Shown here: positions 8,756-17,315 of the stretch, piece after piece
Numbering within the stretch: the first letter of the stretch is position 1
Layout: every line of letters starts with the position of its first letter
Notes under the pieces: generated by a model
What the model was told of the DNA's origin: nothing
Databases searched by the model: none
What the model saw: the letters and a program-made list of their open reading frames with translations, nothing else
NCBI GenBank assembly: GCA_016789305.1
Contig: JAEURJ010000009.1
Coordinates: forward strand, 186,001-250,000
DNA from: Anaerolineales bacterium
GTDB taxonomy: Bacteria; Chloroflexota; Anaerolineae; Anaerolineales; Villigracilaceae
Direction: 5' to 3'
DNA length: 64,000 nucleotides
Made by a program: the position numbers and the translations under genes

Positions 8756-9630
8756 TACTCCTTCACCATGTCTTTCTTTGCCACGCTCATCGTGTACTCG
8801 ATGATCTCACCGGCAATATCAATGCCGCTGACGGGCTGCATGGTGTGAAATTCCATCGTGTGATTGATCTCGTTGACGACCAATCCTTTTTCCGGATGTT
8901 CGACCAGGTCCACTGCAAGCACACCGCCCCCCACGGATTTCGCCGCCCGCAAACATAACTCTTCGATCTCCGGCGTGATCGGGCACAACTCCCCTTCCCC
9001 GCCGCGGGCCGTGTTGGTGATCCAATGTTCCGATTTGCGATACATGGCGGTCAACACGCGATCACCGATCACAATGGCACGGATGTCACGCCCCGGCTTG
9101 TCAATGTATTCCTGAATATAGAAAACGGAATGCTGTACTGATCCAAGTGTAGACTTATGTTCAAGGACCGCTTCCGCCGCATCCCGGTCATTGACCTTCG
9201 CCAACAATCGTCCCCACGAACCAACGACAGGCTTCAATACAACGGGATATCCAAAGGCTTCAATGGCTTCCAGTGCTGCTTCCGGTGTGAACGCCGTGGC
9301 GTTATGCGGCTGCGGCACGTTATCCCGCGCCAATGCGGCACTGGTCATCAACTTGTCGCCGCAGATCTCTGCAACAGACGCGGTGTTCACCGTCGGCACG
9401 CCAAAGGCATTCAGCAATCGCAGCGTATACAATCCGGCGTTGTAGCTGATGCTGCGCTCCAGCACGGCATCGTAAGCCTGCCACGGTTTCGGATCGTTCA
9501 GGTCAAAATGGATCGCACGGTCATCGAGGCGGTCATAATCAATGCCGCGTTTTTCCAGCGCGGCGAAGATCCATTTTTCCTCCACGCGCACGCGGGAATA
9601 CAGAACACCAATTTTCAATCGTCGTTGCAT
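8755..9630 (-). CDS. argX: Glutamate-[LysW] ligase (RimK/LysX-type ATP-grasp)
   Basis: This ATP-grasp ligase attaches the alpha-amino group of glutamate to the C-terminal glutamate of LysW, protecting it for the next steps. The 291-aa protein begins [20 protein letters not shown], typical of LysX/ArgX, and carries the ATP-grasp signatures [14 protein letters not shown] and [11 protein letters not shown]. The related LysX uses alpha-aminoadipate; neighbours argF, argG and argH and the absence of aminoadipate-pathway genes favour glutamate here. A 29-nt palindromic repeat sits between lysW and this gene, so the otherwise overlapping operon is interrupted at this point. Substrate preference should be taken as likely, not proven. 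Confidence 0.88.
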   Translation of the reverse strand: MQRRLKIGVLYSRVRVEEKWIFAALEKRGIDYDRLDDRAIHFDLNDPKPWQAYDAVLERSISYNAGLYTLRLLNAFGVPTVNTASVAEICGDKLMTSAALARDNVPQPHNATAFTPEAALEAIEAFGYPVVLKPVVGSWGRLLAKVNDRDAAEAVLEHKSTLGSVQHSVFYIQEYIDKPGRDIRAIVIGDRVLTAMYRKSEHWITNTARGGEGELCPITPEIEELCLRAAKSVGGGVLAVDLVEHPEKGLVVNEINHTMEFHTMQPVSGIDIAGEIIEYTMSVAKKDMVKE

Positions 9631-9640
9631 AATGTTCTCC

Positions 9641-9669
9641 GTAGAGGCGCAGCGGTGCTGTGTCCCTAC
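9641..9669. repeat. Palindromic intergenic repeat, copy 1
   Basis: GTAGAGGCGCAGCG and CGCTGTGTCCCTAC-like halves flank a GTG centre. It is a variant of the same palindrome found at 25468-25500 and 35961-35986. This copy sits inside the arginine operon between lysW and argX. It looks like a REP-type element. Confidence 0.65.
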
Positions 9670-9675
9670 AAAAAA

Positions 9676-9846
9676 TTATTCTCCCCAGTCTTCCTGTTCC
9701 ATGGGGGCGAGCTGCACAGTGGCAGGTTCAAGCGCAGTCACTTCAAGATCAACGCCGCAATCGGAACACACAATGATCTCACCGACGTCGGTTCCAGCGG
9801 CCAACTCAATTTGGGCTTCACATTCAGGGCAGGTTACAGCAGACAT
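9676..9846 (-). CDS. lysW: LysW amino-group carrier protein
   Basis: A 56-aa acidic zinc-ribbon protein that carries the biosynthetic intermediates of arginine on its C terminus. Two CxxC knuckles are present, CPEC at 6-9 and CSDC at 27-30, as in LysW. It ends in EDWGE, the conserved tail whose final glutamate forms the isopeptide bond with the substrate. The gene begins 5 nt before the end of the argH reading frame's spacer and is followed by argX. It is shorter than many gene finders accept, but the zinc ribbon, the tail and the operon leave little doubt. Confidence 0.95.
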   Translation of the reverse strand: MSAVTCPECEAQIELAAGTDVGEIIVCSDCGVDLEVTALEPATVQLAPMEQEDWGE

Positions 9847-9851
9847 TTTAT

Positions 9852-11213
9852 TTACTCTCCTTTGATTTTCTTGATTTGATTTTTGACGGATTGGAAGCTG
9901 GTGCCGCCAATCGCATTTCTTTTTTCAACGGATTTGATCGGGTCGAAGACCTGATACACATCCGCTTCAAACGCGGGACATAAGGCCTGATACGCTTCGA
10001 GCGGCAGTTCTTCAAGCCTGAGCTTTTTCTCCATCGCCTCGCGAACGACCAGCCCGGCGATGGAGTGAGTCTCCCGGAACGGGATTCCTTTGTTGACAAG
10101 ATAATCTGCAAGATCCGTTGCCATCATGGTCGAGTCTATGGCCGCGCGCATTCGTTCGGGCTTGATGGTCAACGTTCGCAGAGCACCGGCAATGACAGGT
10201 AACAATACCAGCAAAGTATCGGTCGCTTGAAAAACAGGCTGTTTATCTTCCTGTAAATCCTTGTCGTATGTCGAGGGCAAACCTTTGAGTGTGGCGAGCA
10301 ATCCGGTCAACGTTCCGATCATCGTCCCGGCTTTACCGCGAGTCAGTTCGAACACATCGGGGTTTTTTTTCTGCGGCATTAAGCTGGAGCCTGTGGAAAA
10401 CGCGTCAGACAATTCGAAAAAGCCAAACTCTGAGCTGGTGTACAACACAACCTGCTCGGCAAGTTTGCTCAAATGAATACCAACCATCGTGGCACAGAAT
10501 AAATATTCAGCGGCAAAGTCACGGTCAGACACTGCATCCAGGCTGTTTTGAGAAGGTTTGGCAAAACCCAATGATTTCGCCAACGCAGTGCGATTGACAG
10601 ATACCGGTGTGCCAGCCAATGCACCAGAACCAAGCGGCAAAACGGAAACTCGTTCAGTGAGATCAGTCAATCTTTCACAATCGCGCTGCAAAGGCCAGTA
10701 GTGACTCAACCACCAGTGAGATAACAAAATGGGCTGGGCACGTTGCAGGTGCGTATACCCGGGCATGAGTGTTTTCCCGGCTGCTTCAGCGTTCTCCACC
10801 AAGGAAGCCTGTACATCCTTCAAGGCGGATTCCAAATCCGGAATAGCTTGCAGCATCCACATTCGAAAATCGGTGGCGACTTGATCGTTGCGACTCCGTC
10901 CGGTATGCAGCTTGCCGGCAGCGGCGCCGATCAGATCCATCAAGCGGCGTTCGACAGCGGTGTGAATATCTTCGTCCGATTCGACGAAGGAAAACTTTCC
11001 GCTGGTGAATTCTTTTTTGACAGTATCCAGCCCGAGCGCGATCGAAGCGTGCTCTTCATCCTGCAAAATACCGGCTTGATGCAATGCCTTTGCCCACGCG
11101 AGGCTTCCATCAATATCCTGAATCGCCATGCGTTGATCGACAGGCAGGGAAGTATTCAGATCCCATGCCTGTTCGTTGAGTTTGGTTGAAAAGCGGCCAC
11201 CCCAAAGGGTCAT
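9852..11213 (-). CDS. argH: Argininosuccinate lyase
   Basis: This splits argininosuccinate into arginine and fumarate, the last step of arginine synthesis. The fumarase-superfamily signature GSSLMPQKKNPD is present and the protein (453 aa) has normal length. The start MTLWGGRFS is the family N terminus and follows AAGGAAAACTT; a longer upstream reading frame would run through a hairpin and is unlikely. The stop lies 5 nt upstream of lysW. A 33-nt hairpin (11238-11270) separates it from argG. Confidence 0.95.
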   Translation of the reverse strand: MTLWGGRFSTKLNEQAWDLNTSLPVDQRMAIQDIDGSLAWAKALHQAGILQDEEHASIALGLDTVKKEFTSGKFSFVESDEDIHTAVERRLMDLIGAAAGKLHTGRSRNDQVATDFRMWMLQAIPDLESALKDVQASLVENAEAAGKTLMPGYTHLQRAQPILLSHWWLSHYWPLQRDCERLTDLTERVSVLPLGSGALAGTPVSVNRTALAKSLGFAKPSQNSLDAVSDRDFAAEYLFCATMVGIHLSKLAEQVVLYTSSEFGFFELSDAFSTGSSLMPQKKNPDVFELTRGKAGTMIGTLTGLLATLKGLPSTYDKDLQEDKQPVFQATDTLLVLLPVIAGALRTLTIKPERMRAAIDSTMMATDLADYLVNKGIPFRETHSIAGLVVREAMEKKLRLEELPLEAYQALCPAFEADVYQVFDPIKSVEKRNAIGGTSFQSVKNQIKKIKGE

Positions 11214-11237
11214 AAGTTTTCCTTTCTTTGCTTCATT

Positions 11238-11270
11238 CGCTCTTTCGGGGGCTAAGCACCCGAAAGAGCG
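11238..11270. repeat. Hairpin between argG and argH
   Basis: Twelve-base arms CGCTCTTTCGGG and CCCGAAAGAGCG enclose a 9-nt loop. No U run follows on either strand, so it is more likely an mRNA stability or processing element than a terminator. Confidence 0.6.
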
Positions 11271-11276
11271 ACACAA

Positions 11277-12548
11277 TTAATCTCGTTTGAATTTCGAATA
11301 ATCAGGTTTGGGCATGTCTAGGCCGGAAACAGGCAGCCCATTCATTGCGCGGACCTTCATGCTAAGGCCGAACAATCGAATGAATCCCTCGGCGTGACTC
11401 TGATCGTACACATCCTCTTCGCCAAAGGTGGCAAAGTCTTCACGATATAAACTGAACGGGGATTTTTTGCCAGCTGTGATGATATTGCCTTTATAAAGTT
11501 TGAGCTTGACAGTTCCGGTCACTGGACCTTGTGTTGCATTCACAAAGGCATCGATCGCTTCGCGCAATGGGGTAAACCATAGACCGTTGTAAGTTACTTC
11601 AGCATATTTCACTGCAACCATTTCTTTGAAGTGCATGGTCTCGCGATCCAACACAAGCGATTCGAGTTCGCGATGCGCATATAAAAGAATGGTGCCGCCC
11701 GGGGTTTCATAGACGCCATGGGATTTCATACCCACGAGTCGATTCTCCACCAGGTCCACGCGGCCGATGGCATGTGCGCCGCCAATGGCATTGAGAGTTT
11801 CAACAATCTTCGCGGGAGAAAGTTTCTCCCCATTGACCGCAACCGGGTTGCCGGTTTCAAATTCAATCTCTACATATTGCCCGGCCTCCGGAGCATTCTC
11901 CGGTGAAGTGGAAAGTTGATACATCACTTCTTCCGGTTCATTCCATGGATCTTCGAGCAAACCGCCTTCATGCGAAAGATGCCAGAGATTTGAGTCACGG
12001 CTGTAGATCGATTTGATCGTGGCGGTGACCGGGATTTTGTGCTTGGCGGCATAGGCAATCGCATCTTCACGGGAGCGGATGTCCCACTCACGCCACGGGG
12101 CGATGATCTTCAAACGGGGATCAAGTGCCATGACGGTTAATTCAAAACGGACCTGATCGTTCCCCTTGCCGGTCGCGCCGTGCGCAATCGCATCCGCGCC
12201 AACTTGATGTGCCACATCGACAAGATGTTTGGCAATTAATGGACGGGCCACTGATGTGCCCAATAAGTACTTGTGTTCATAGACAGCCCCCGCCTTGAGC
12301 ATTGGAAAAAGATATTCAGAAGCAAACTCTTCCTTCATATCATGAATAATGCACTGACTCGCTCCACTGTTGATGGCCTTCTGTTCCAGGCCGCGCATGT
12401 CTTCATCGCCCTGCCCCACATCGGCGCAAAAACAGATCACTTCACAGCCATAGTTTTCCTTCAACCACGGCACGATCACAGACGTGTCCAAGCCGCCTGA
12501 ATAGGCGAGGACGACTTTCTTCACTTGCGGTTTTGTTTTCGGACTCAT
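11277..12548 (-). CDS. argG: Argininosuccinate synthase
   Basis: This ligates citrulline and aspartate with ATP. The N-terminal PP-loop AYSGGLDTS (residues 17-25) and the 423-aa length are standard. I place the start at MSPKTKPQ because AAGGAGAAAGA lies directly upstream; the longer frame would translate the palindromic repeat at 12567-12618. It is the first structural gene of the arginine operon, and its 5' leader contains an arginine-rich leader ORF and an attenuator terminator (12631-12791), so the whole operon is probably controlled by arginyl-tRNA supply. Confidence 0.95.
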   Translation of the reverse strand: MSPKTKPQVKKVVLAYSGGLDTSVIVPWLKENYGCEVICFCADVGQGDEDMRGLEQKAINSGASQCIIHDMKEEFASEYLFPMLKAGAVYEHKYLLGTSVARPLIAKHLVDVAHQVGADAIAHGATGKGNDQVRFELTVMALDPRLKIIAPWREWDIRSREDAIAYAAKHKIPVTATIKSIYSRDSNLWHLSHEGGLLEDPWNEPEEVMYQLSTSPENAPEAGQYVEIEFETGNPVAVNGEKLSPAKIVETLNAIGGAHAIGRVDLVENRLVGMKSHGVYETPGGTILLYAHRELESLVLDRETMHFKEMVAVKYAEVTYNGLWFTPLREAIDAFVNATQGPVTGTVKLKLYKGNIITAGKKSPFSLYREDFATFGEEDVYDQSHAEGFIRLFGLSMKVRAMNGLPVSGLDMPKPDYSKFKRD

Positions 12549-12566
12549 TCTTTCTCCTTGATGTTT

Positions 12567-12618
12567 GGAGTCCCGAAGTTCTACTTCGGAAACTGCGGAA
12601 GCTCTGCTTCCACACTCC
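12567..12618. repeat. Compound palindromic repeat before argG
   Basis: Outer arms GGAGT and ACTCC flank two small hairpins, CCGAAG-ttcta-CTTCGG and GGAAGC-tct-GCTTCC. It lies between the attenuator and the argG start and has no U run. The composite layout resembles a mobile intergenic repeat (MITE or REP type). Confidence 0.55.
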
Positions 12619-12630
12619 TGATTCAAAATA

Positions 12631-12663
12631 AAAACAGCCCACCTTTTGAAGGTGGGCTGTTTT
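12631..12663 (-). terminator. Attenuator terminator of the arginine operon
   Basis: The minus strand forms a 15-bp stem with arms AAAACAGCCCACCTT and AAGGTGGGCTGTTTT, followed by more U. It lies after the arginine leader ORF and before argG. Its 5' arm (CCCACCTTC, segment 3) can alternatively pair with GAAGGTCGGG (segment 2) inside the leader ORF, which would prevent termination. Confidence 0.85.
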
Positions 12664-12701
12664 GGTTGACTTATGCGTGTGTTTCAGCGCATCTGCGTTT
12701 G

Positions 12702-12791
12702 CTATTGCATCATCCAAACAAAAAATCCCGACCTTCTCTGGGAAGTGGGCTTCGGACGACGGGTACGCGGGGACGCAATTGCTATGAACAT
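12702..12791 (-). CDS. Arginine-rich leader peptide (29 aa) of the arg operon
   Basis: A 29-codon ORF contains the stretch SPRTRRPKPTSQRR (residues 7-20) with five arginines at 9, 11, 12, 19 and 20. Segment 1 (GCCCACTTC, 12742-12750) directly follows the first arginine cluster; segment 2 (GAAGGTCGGG, 12727-12736) overlaps the second. Segments 1 and 3 resemble each other, as do 2 and 4, exactly as in trp- or his-type attenuators. A ribosome stalled at R9-R12 would cover segment 1, free segment 2 to pair with segment 3, and allow read-through into argG. The ATG is only 10 nt from the -10 box, so the mRNA is nearly leaderless. Confidence 0.7.
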   Translation of the reverse strand: MFIAIASPRTRRPKPTSQRRSGFFVWMMQ

Positions 12792-12801
12792 ATTAGCCAG
12801 T

Positions 12802-12829
12802 ATTCTACTATCGAAATGAAATGAGTCAA
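12802..12829 (-). promoter_or_regulatory. Promoter of the arginine operon
   Basis: On the minus strand TTGACT (12829-12824), a 16-nt spacer and TAGAAT (12807-12802) form a good sigma70-type promoter. Transcription would begin 2-4 nt before the leader peptide ATG at 12791. Confidence 0.8.
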
Positions 12830-12941
12830 TGGTTTTGGCCGGGCAATTTTTAAAATAGTACCCAAATGGGTAATACAGATCACTTCCATCCCTTCACCAG
12901 ACTCAGCCTTTATGATAAAAAGAATCAACAGGAGACTCATC

Positions 12942-14867
12942 ATGTGGATTCTTTATCTTCTATTGTTCGTTGTCCTTATCGCGGCGCTTGTCTATTTTTG
13001 GCAAAACATCCGCCCGGAGATCAATACCCGTCGGTATCTATCCCTGCTTGGCAAGGAAGCGCTCACCCTCACACAAGATGGCGTTAAATTTCGGGACCTG
13101 AATAAAAACGGTCGCATGGATCCATACGAAGATCCACGCCGTCCAATTGAAGAACGCGTCGAGGACCTGCTCAAGCAAATGACTCTCGAAGAAAAAGCAG
13201 GCATGATGTTCCACACCATGATCGGCATGAACAAGGACGGCACGATCCTGGAAAAGATGGGCATGTTCCCGCTTCCACAAACGTCAGACATGATCGCGAG
13301 ACGCCTGATGAATCATTTCAACATTTTTATGGAAGTCGCCAGTCCACGCCTCATGGCGCGCTGGCACAATCATGTTCAAAAGCTGGCGGAACAAACCCGG
13401 TTGGGAATTCCAGTCACTATTTCAACCGATCCGCGCCATGCATTCACAAATAATCCACTGGCCAATTTGACCGCAGGAAGTTTCTCCCAATTCCCAGAAC
13501 AAACTGGACTCGCCGCCACACGGGATGTGGAACTCGTCGAAAAATTTGGTGATATTGCCCGTCAGGAGTATCTCGCTGTTGGCATTCGCCTCGCCCTCCA
13601 CCCGATGGCTGATCTGGCCACCGAGCCACGCTGGGCACGCTCGAACGGGACCTTCGGCGAAGACGCCGATCTCTCTGCGGAAATGACCACAGCCTACATT
13701 CGCGGCTTTCAAGGAAAGACATTGGGCAAGGACAGCGTCGCATGCATGACCAAGCATTTCCCCGGCGCCGGTCCTCAAAAAGACGGGGAGGACGCGCACT
13801 TTCCTTATGGAAGAGAGCAGGTCTACCCCGGAAATAATTTTGACTATCATCTCAAGCCGTTTGAGGCTGCATTCAAAGCAGGTACAGCCCAGATCATGCC
13901 CTATTATGGAATGCCGGTGGGAACGCCGCTGGAAGAAGTGGGCTTTGGATTCAACAAAGATGTCATCACCGGTCTGCTGCGCGAGAAATATGGTTTCGAT
14001 GGCGTGGTCTGTACCGATTGGACCCTGCTCACCCCATTGAAAATTTTAGGCCGTGTTGTCATGGCGGAAAGAGCCTGGGGCGTGGAAAATCTATCGCTGG
14101 CAGAGCGAGCCCAAAAGATCATTGATGCGGGTGTGGATCAGTTTGGCGGCGAAGCCTGCCCGGAAGTGGTAGTCCAGTTGGTGCATGAAGGAAAGGTCAG
14201 CGAGGAACGCATCGACCAATCGATCCGCAGATTGTTGCACGATAAATTTAAGCTGGGGTTGTTCGATGATCCATACGTGGATGAAAATGCCGCGGAAAAA
14301 ATCGTCGGTCAAAAAGAGTTCCGTGAAGCCGGCGAGTTGACTCAGCGAAAATCAATTGTCCTTTTGAAGAACGAAAAGGAAGCTTTGCCGCTCAAAAGCG
14401 GACTCAAAATTTATGTTGAAAACATAAAACCAGAAGCAGTCAATGGATTCGGAGAAGTTGTAACAGATCCCGCAAATGCAGATATTGCAATTCTTCGATT
14501 GCAGAGCCCGTATCAAAAACGAAAAGGGATGATGGAAGGCTTCTTCCATGCAGGCGATCTGGATTTCAAAGACCCGGAGAAATCCAGGCTTTTAAAAATC
14601 ATGGAGCAAGTCCCCACAATTGTTGATATTTATCTCGAGCGTCCATCCGTCTTCCCGGAAATAGCGGAGAAAAGCATTGCTTTAATGGCCAACTTTGGCG
14701 CAAACGACAACGCCATATTGGATGTGATTTTCGGGAAATTTAATCCGCAGGGAAAACTTCCATTTGAGATACCTTCTTCGATTGAAGCAGTACGTAAGCA
14801 AAAAGAAGATTTGCCGTATGATTCAGAAAACCCACTTTTCAAATTTGGACATGGGTTAAGCTATTAA
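12942..14867 (+). CDS. Glycoside hydrolase family 3, membrane-anchored
   Basis: A GH3 enzyme, probably a beta-glucosidase or related exo-glycosidase acting outside the cell. The start at 12942 follows AGGAGACTCATC; an ATG 30 nt upstream has no ribosome site. Residues 2-20 (WILYLLLFVVLIAALVYFW) form an uncleaved signal anchor. The (beta/alpha)8 domain follows, and GFDGVVCTDW places the likely nucleophile at D359; KHFPGAGPQKDG is the conserved substrate-binding loop. A C-terminal alpha/beta sandwich ends with GKLPFEIPSS and FKFGHGLSY, normal for the family. It stands alone and reads away from the arginine operon. Substrate cannot be told from sequence. Confidence 0.88.
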   Translation: MWILYLLLFVVLIAALVYFWQNIRPEINTRRYLSLLGKEALTLTQDGVKFRDLNKNGRMDPYEDPRRPIEERVEDLLKQMTLEEKAGMMFHTMIGMNKDGTILEKMGMFPLPQTSDMIARRLMNHFNIFMEVASPRLMARWHNHVQKLAEQTRLGIPVTISTDPRHAFTNNPLANLTAGSFSQFPEQTGLAATRDVELVEKFGDIARQEYLAVGIRLALHPMADLATEPRWARSNGTFGEDADLSAEMTTAYIRGFQGKTLGKDSVACMTKHFPGAGPQKDGEDAHFPYGREQVYPGNNFDYHLKPFEAAFKAGTAQIMPYYGMPVGTPLEEVGFGFNKDVITGLLREKYGFDGVVCTDWTLLTPLKILGRVVMAERAWGVENLSLAERAQKIIDAGVDQFGGEACPEVVVQLVHEGKVSEERIDQSIRRLLHDKFKLGLFDDPYVDENAAEKIVGQKEFREAGELTQRKSIVLLKNEKEALPLKSGLKIYVENIKPEAVNGFGEVVTDPANADIAILRLQSPYQKRKGMMEGFFHAGDLDFKDPEKSRLLKIMEQVPTIVDIYLERPSVFPEIAEKSIALMANFGANDNAILDVIFGKFNPQGKLPFEIPSSIEAVRKQKEDLPYDSENPLFKFGHGLSY

Positions 14868-14891
14868 CGTATTAACATTCACCTGTCCTGG

Positions 14892-15332
14892 TCATCTCAG
14901 AAACCAAATTACCAGCGCAAACACCAGGAAAACCGCGCCCAGATAAAACAGGCTCACATCTCCCCTCTTCTCAAGTACGGCACGTTGTGGATCCTGCGGA
15001 TCATAATAGACTGTTACGGTGCTGTGTATTGGATATTTTTCAACCTTTGCCATTGCTTCCTTCTGCCCGGTATCGACAATCCCCATCAACTCCGGGATGG
15101 AGACACGAGTAGAGACATGGTTTCCACCTTGAGCTGCATATTGATAGACAATGTGCGCTGAAAAGCTGAGCTTACCTCCAGTGGAACGAAGCACCTCAGA
15201 GGTAATGATCGTCCCTGTTGTGGAGGGCCAGACTGCTGCCTGATTGGATTTGTGGAAGGTCATCCATCCCGAAGCCATGATCGCCAACCCGATCAGAAAA
15301 AATATACCTGCACAAATCATGGGAATGGTCAT
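14892..15332 (-). CDS. DUF3592-type membrane protein
   Basis: A 146-aa protein with two membrane segments (residues 4-22 and about 120-140) and an extracytoplasmic beta-rich domain between them. The pattern VWPSTTGTIITSEV, IVYQYAAQGGNHVSTRV and YYDPQDPQRAVLEKRGD matches the DUF3592 family, whose function is not established. I moved the start to MTIPMICAG because AAGGAGATATACC lies directly before it. It has its own ribosome site and lies between the GH3 gene (convergent) and pheA. Confidence 0.8.
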   Translation of the reverse strand: MTIPMICAGIFFLIGLAIMASGWMTFHKSNQAAVWPSTTGTIITSEVLRSTGGKLSFSAHIVYQYAAQGGNHVSTRVSIPELMGIVDTGQKEAMAKVEKYPIHSTVTVYYDPQDPQRAVLEKRGDVSLFYLGAVFLVFALVIWFLR

Positions 15333-15388
15333 GGTATATCTCCTTTTTCGACGGTCTTCAAACAATATCGATCATGACAGGACGCTGG

Positions 15389-16201
15389 TTACCCTTTGAA
15401 ACGCGCGTAAGAACCCAGCACACGGAGCATCACTGCATATTCGTCCAGATGATCAAGCGCTTTCTGAACATGCGCCTCATGAGTTGCCCCGATGAAATCA
15501 ATGTAAAACAGATATTCCCACGGACTTCCCTGCAATGGTCGCGACTCGATCTTGGTCAGGTCAATATCTCGCAAGGCAAAAACGCTTAAAGCTTTGAACA
15601 ACGCACCCGGCACGTTCTTCAAAGTGAAAACAATGGATGTCTTGGCTTCACCTTCCGGTGTAGTCACTTCCTTTGAGATTGCCAGAAAACGCGTGTAATT
15701 TTCGGGGTTATCTTCGATCCCCTCTTCCAAAATTTCCATTCCATATAATTCGGCAGCACGGCGTGAAGCAATTGCAGCTGTATCACGTGAGCCAGATTCT
15801 TTCAGCATCTTGACACTGCCTGCCGTGTCATAGACCTGCTCCGGCTTGATCTCATGACTGCGCAAATAACCTGCACACTGCCCCAGCGCCTGCGGATGGC
15901 TGATGGCTTTTTTGATCTCCGTCATTTTCACACCGGGATTGGCAATCAGGCAGTGGCGCACACGCAGCGGATATTCGCCATTGATATGTAAATTATTTTT
16001 CAGTAACAGGTCGTAATTCTGGTGAATACTTCCCGCAAGGGAGTTTTCAATCGGCACCAACGCGGCATCACACTTCCCCGCATTGACAGCATCGAACACG
16101 GCATCAAAAGATTCGCACGGCAGGGTTTTCACCTGCCCAAAATAATTAAAAACAGCTTGTTCGCTGTACGCACCCGCTTCGCCTTGAAATGCAATTTTCA
16201 T
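15389..16201 (-). CDS. pheA: Prephenate dehydratase
   Basis: This decarboxylates and dehydrates prephenate to phenylpyruvate for phenylalanine synthesis. The catalytic domain (1-180) starts MKIAFQGEAGAYSEQA and carries NYTRFLAISK with the family's TRF motif; a C-terminal ACT domain (KTSIVFTLKNVPGALFKA and ESRP) is the expected phenylalanine sensor. It is the stand-alone 270-aa form without chorismate mutase. It follows the Ca2+/H+ antiporter gene with a 3-nt gap, so the two may be co-transcribed with the aminotransferase upstream, a plausible partner for the phenylpyruvate transamination step. Confidence 0.93.
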   Translation of the reverse strand: MKIAFQGEAGAYSEQAVFNYFGQVKTLPCESFDAVFDAVNAGKCDAALVPIENSLAGSIHQNYDLLLKNNLHINGEYPLRVRHCLIANPGVKMTEIKKAISHPQALGQCAGYLRSHEIKPEQVYDTAGSVKMLKESGSRDTAAIASRRAAELYGMEILEEGIEDNPENYTRFLAISKEVTTPEGEAKTSIVFTLKNVPGALFKALSVFALRDIDLTKIESRPLQGSPWEYLFYIDFIGATHEAHVQKALDHLDEYAVMLRVLGSYARFKG

Positions 16202-16204
16202 GTG

Positions 16205-17272
16205 TTATCCCCACCAGAAGGACATGGCTATGATGGCATACAATCCGATCAAGGCAACACCTTCAAGCCAGTTGGATTCACCGTCGTAAACGATCAACGC
16301 GCTTAAGATGGCTGTTAATAGAAGCGCCACAACCAGCAACGGCGGCAGCACAAGAGTCAAAACAGTGGAGGTGAAAAAGAACGAAAGCAGAACCAGGATC
16401 GGGGTCAGGGCAAGAGCGATTTGCAGAGAACTATTCAAGATGACGCTGATGGCATAGTCTGCTTTATTCTTAAGTGCAAGTTGAATCCCAACCACATTTT
16501 CAACCGCATTCCCGGCAATTGCAACGATCACCAAACCAGCGAAGGCTTGCGAAATTCCCATCATCTCAATTGCCGGCTCAAGTGCCTGCACGAACCAATC
16601 TGAAACGAAGGCAGCCATTCCACCGGCGATCAATAAAATAATTACCACACGGGAGATCGGCCAGGGCTTTTCCTTATGCTCTGCAACATGCCCCGCTTCC
16701 ACAATTGGACCGCCCTGCAGGGACAGCGGAATACTTGCGAAGAAAACAACCAACAATACAATGGCGCTGGCAACGCTTAAAGAACCTTCGTGCGCTTCTG
16801 CCGGGAGATGCATGGCATGAGCGAGTGTTGGGAAAACCAATGCGGATACAGCCAACACCATCAAGATGGCAATCGCACGCGGCGTTTCAGATTTAAATTT
16901 TTGGGTGCCATGCTTCCAGCCCCCGAAAAAGAATGCGAGTCCCAAAACAAGCAGACTGTTTGCCAGAATGGATCCAACCAAAGCAGACTGAACGACTGTG
17001 ATCAACCCAGCTTGTAAAGCAAAAAATGCAACGAATAATTCGGGTAAATTTCCAATGGCAGATTGCAACACGCCGGTTGCGCCGGGTCCCATGTAATTGC
17101 CAAGCTGCTCCGTGGCATGACCCACCACCGTTGCCAGCGTGGATAATGCCACTGCGCCAATCGCAAAGGTCAATACAGAATTGGCTCCCGAAAAAAGCAA
17201 GGATCCAGTTAATGCACTTGCAAGCAGGGATATGACAAACGTCGTCCATTCATTTTTTAGGAAAGCAGGCAC
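16205..17272 (-). CDS. Ca2+/H+ antiporter (CaCA superfamily, CAX type)
   Basis: An inner-membrane cation/proton exchanger of 355 aa with about eleven hydrophobic segments. The two alpha-repeat motifs are visible, GNLPELFVAFFALQAGLI in the first half and GNAVENVVGIQLALKNKADYA in the second, each with the acidic residue that binds Ca2+. I start it at a GTG (17272, reading VPAFLKNEW as the N terminus) preceded by AAGGAGCGATCC; the longer frame would overlap the aminotransferase. It lies between an aminotransferase and pheA on the same strand, an odd position for a transporter. Confidence 0.85.
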   Translation of the reverse strand: MPAFLKNEWTTFVISLLASALTGSLLFSGANSVLTFAIGAVALSTLATVVGHATEQLGNYMGPGATGVLQSAIGNLPELFVAFFALQAGLITVVQSALVGSILANSLLVLGLAFFFGGWKHGTQKFKSETPRAIAILMVLAVSALVFPTLAHAMHLPAEAHEGSLSVASAIVLLVVFFASIPLSLQGGPIVEAGHVAEHKEKPWPISRVVIILLIAGGMAAFVSDWFVQALEPAIEMMGISQAFAGLVIVAIAGNAVENVVGIQLALKNKADYAISVILNSSLQIALALTPILVLLSFFFTSTVLTLVLPPLLVVALLLTAILSALIVYDGESNWLEGVALIGLYAIIAMSFWWG

Positions 17273-17315
17273 GGATCGCTCCTTATAATTACATAATAAA
17301 GAAATTATAGTTGAC

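Noticed and set aside
12721..12780. Possible T-box: the plus strand has GGGTACGCGGGGACGC, loosely like the T-box core.
   Set aside because: It is on the wrong strand for argG, lacks the AGGGTGGNACC core and is better explained as part of the Arg-rich leader ORF.
12851..12880. TACCC-4 nt-GGGTA inverted repeat before the GH3 gene as an operator.
   Set aside because: Arms of five bases are too short to rule out chance and no promoter boxes are clearly associated.
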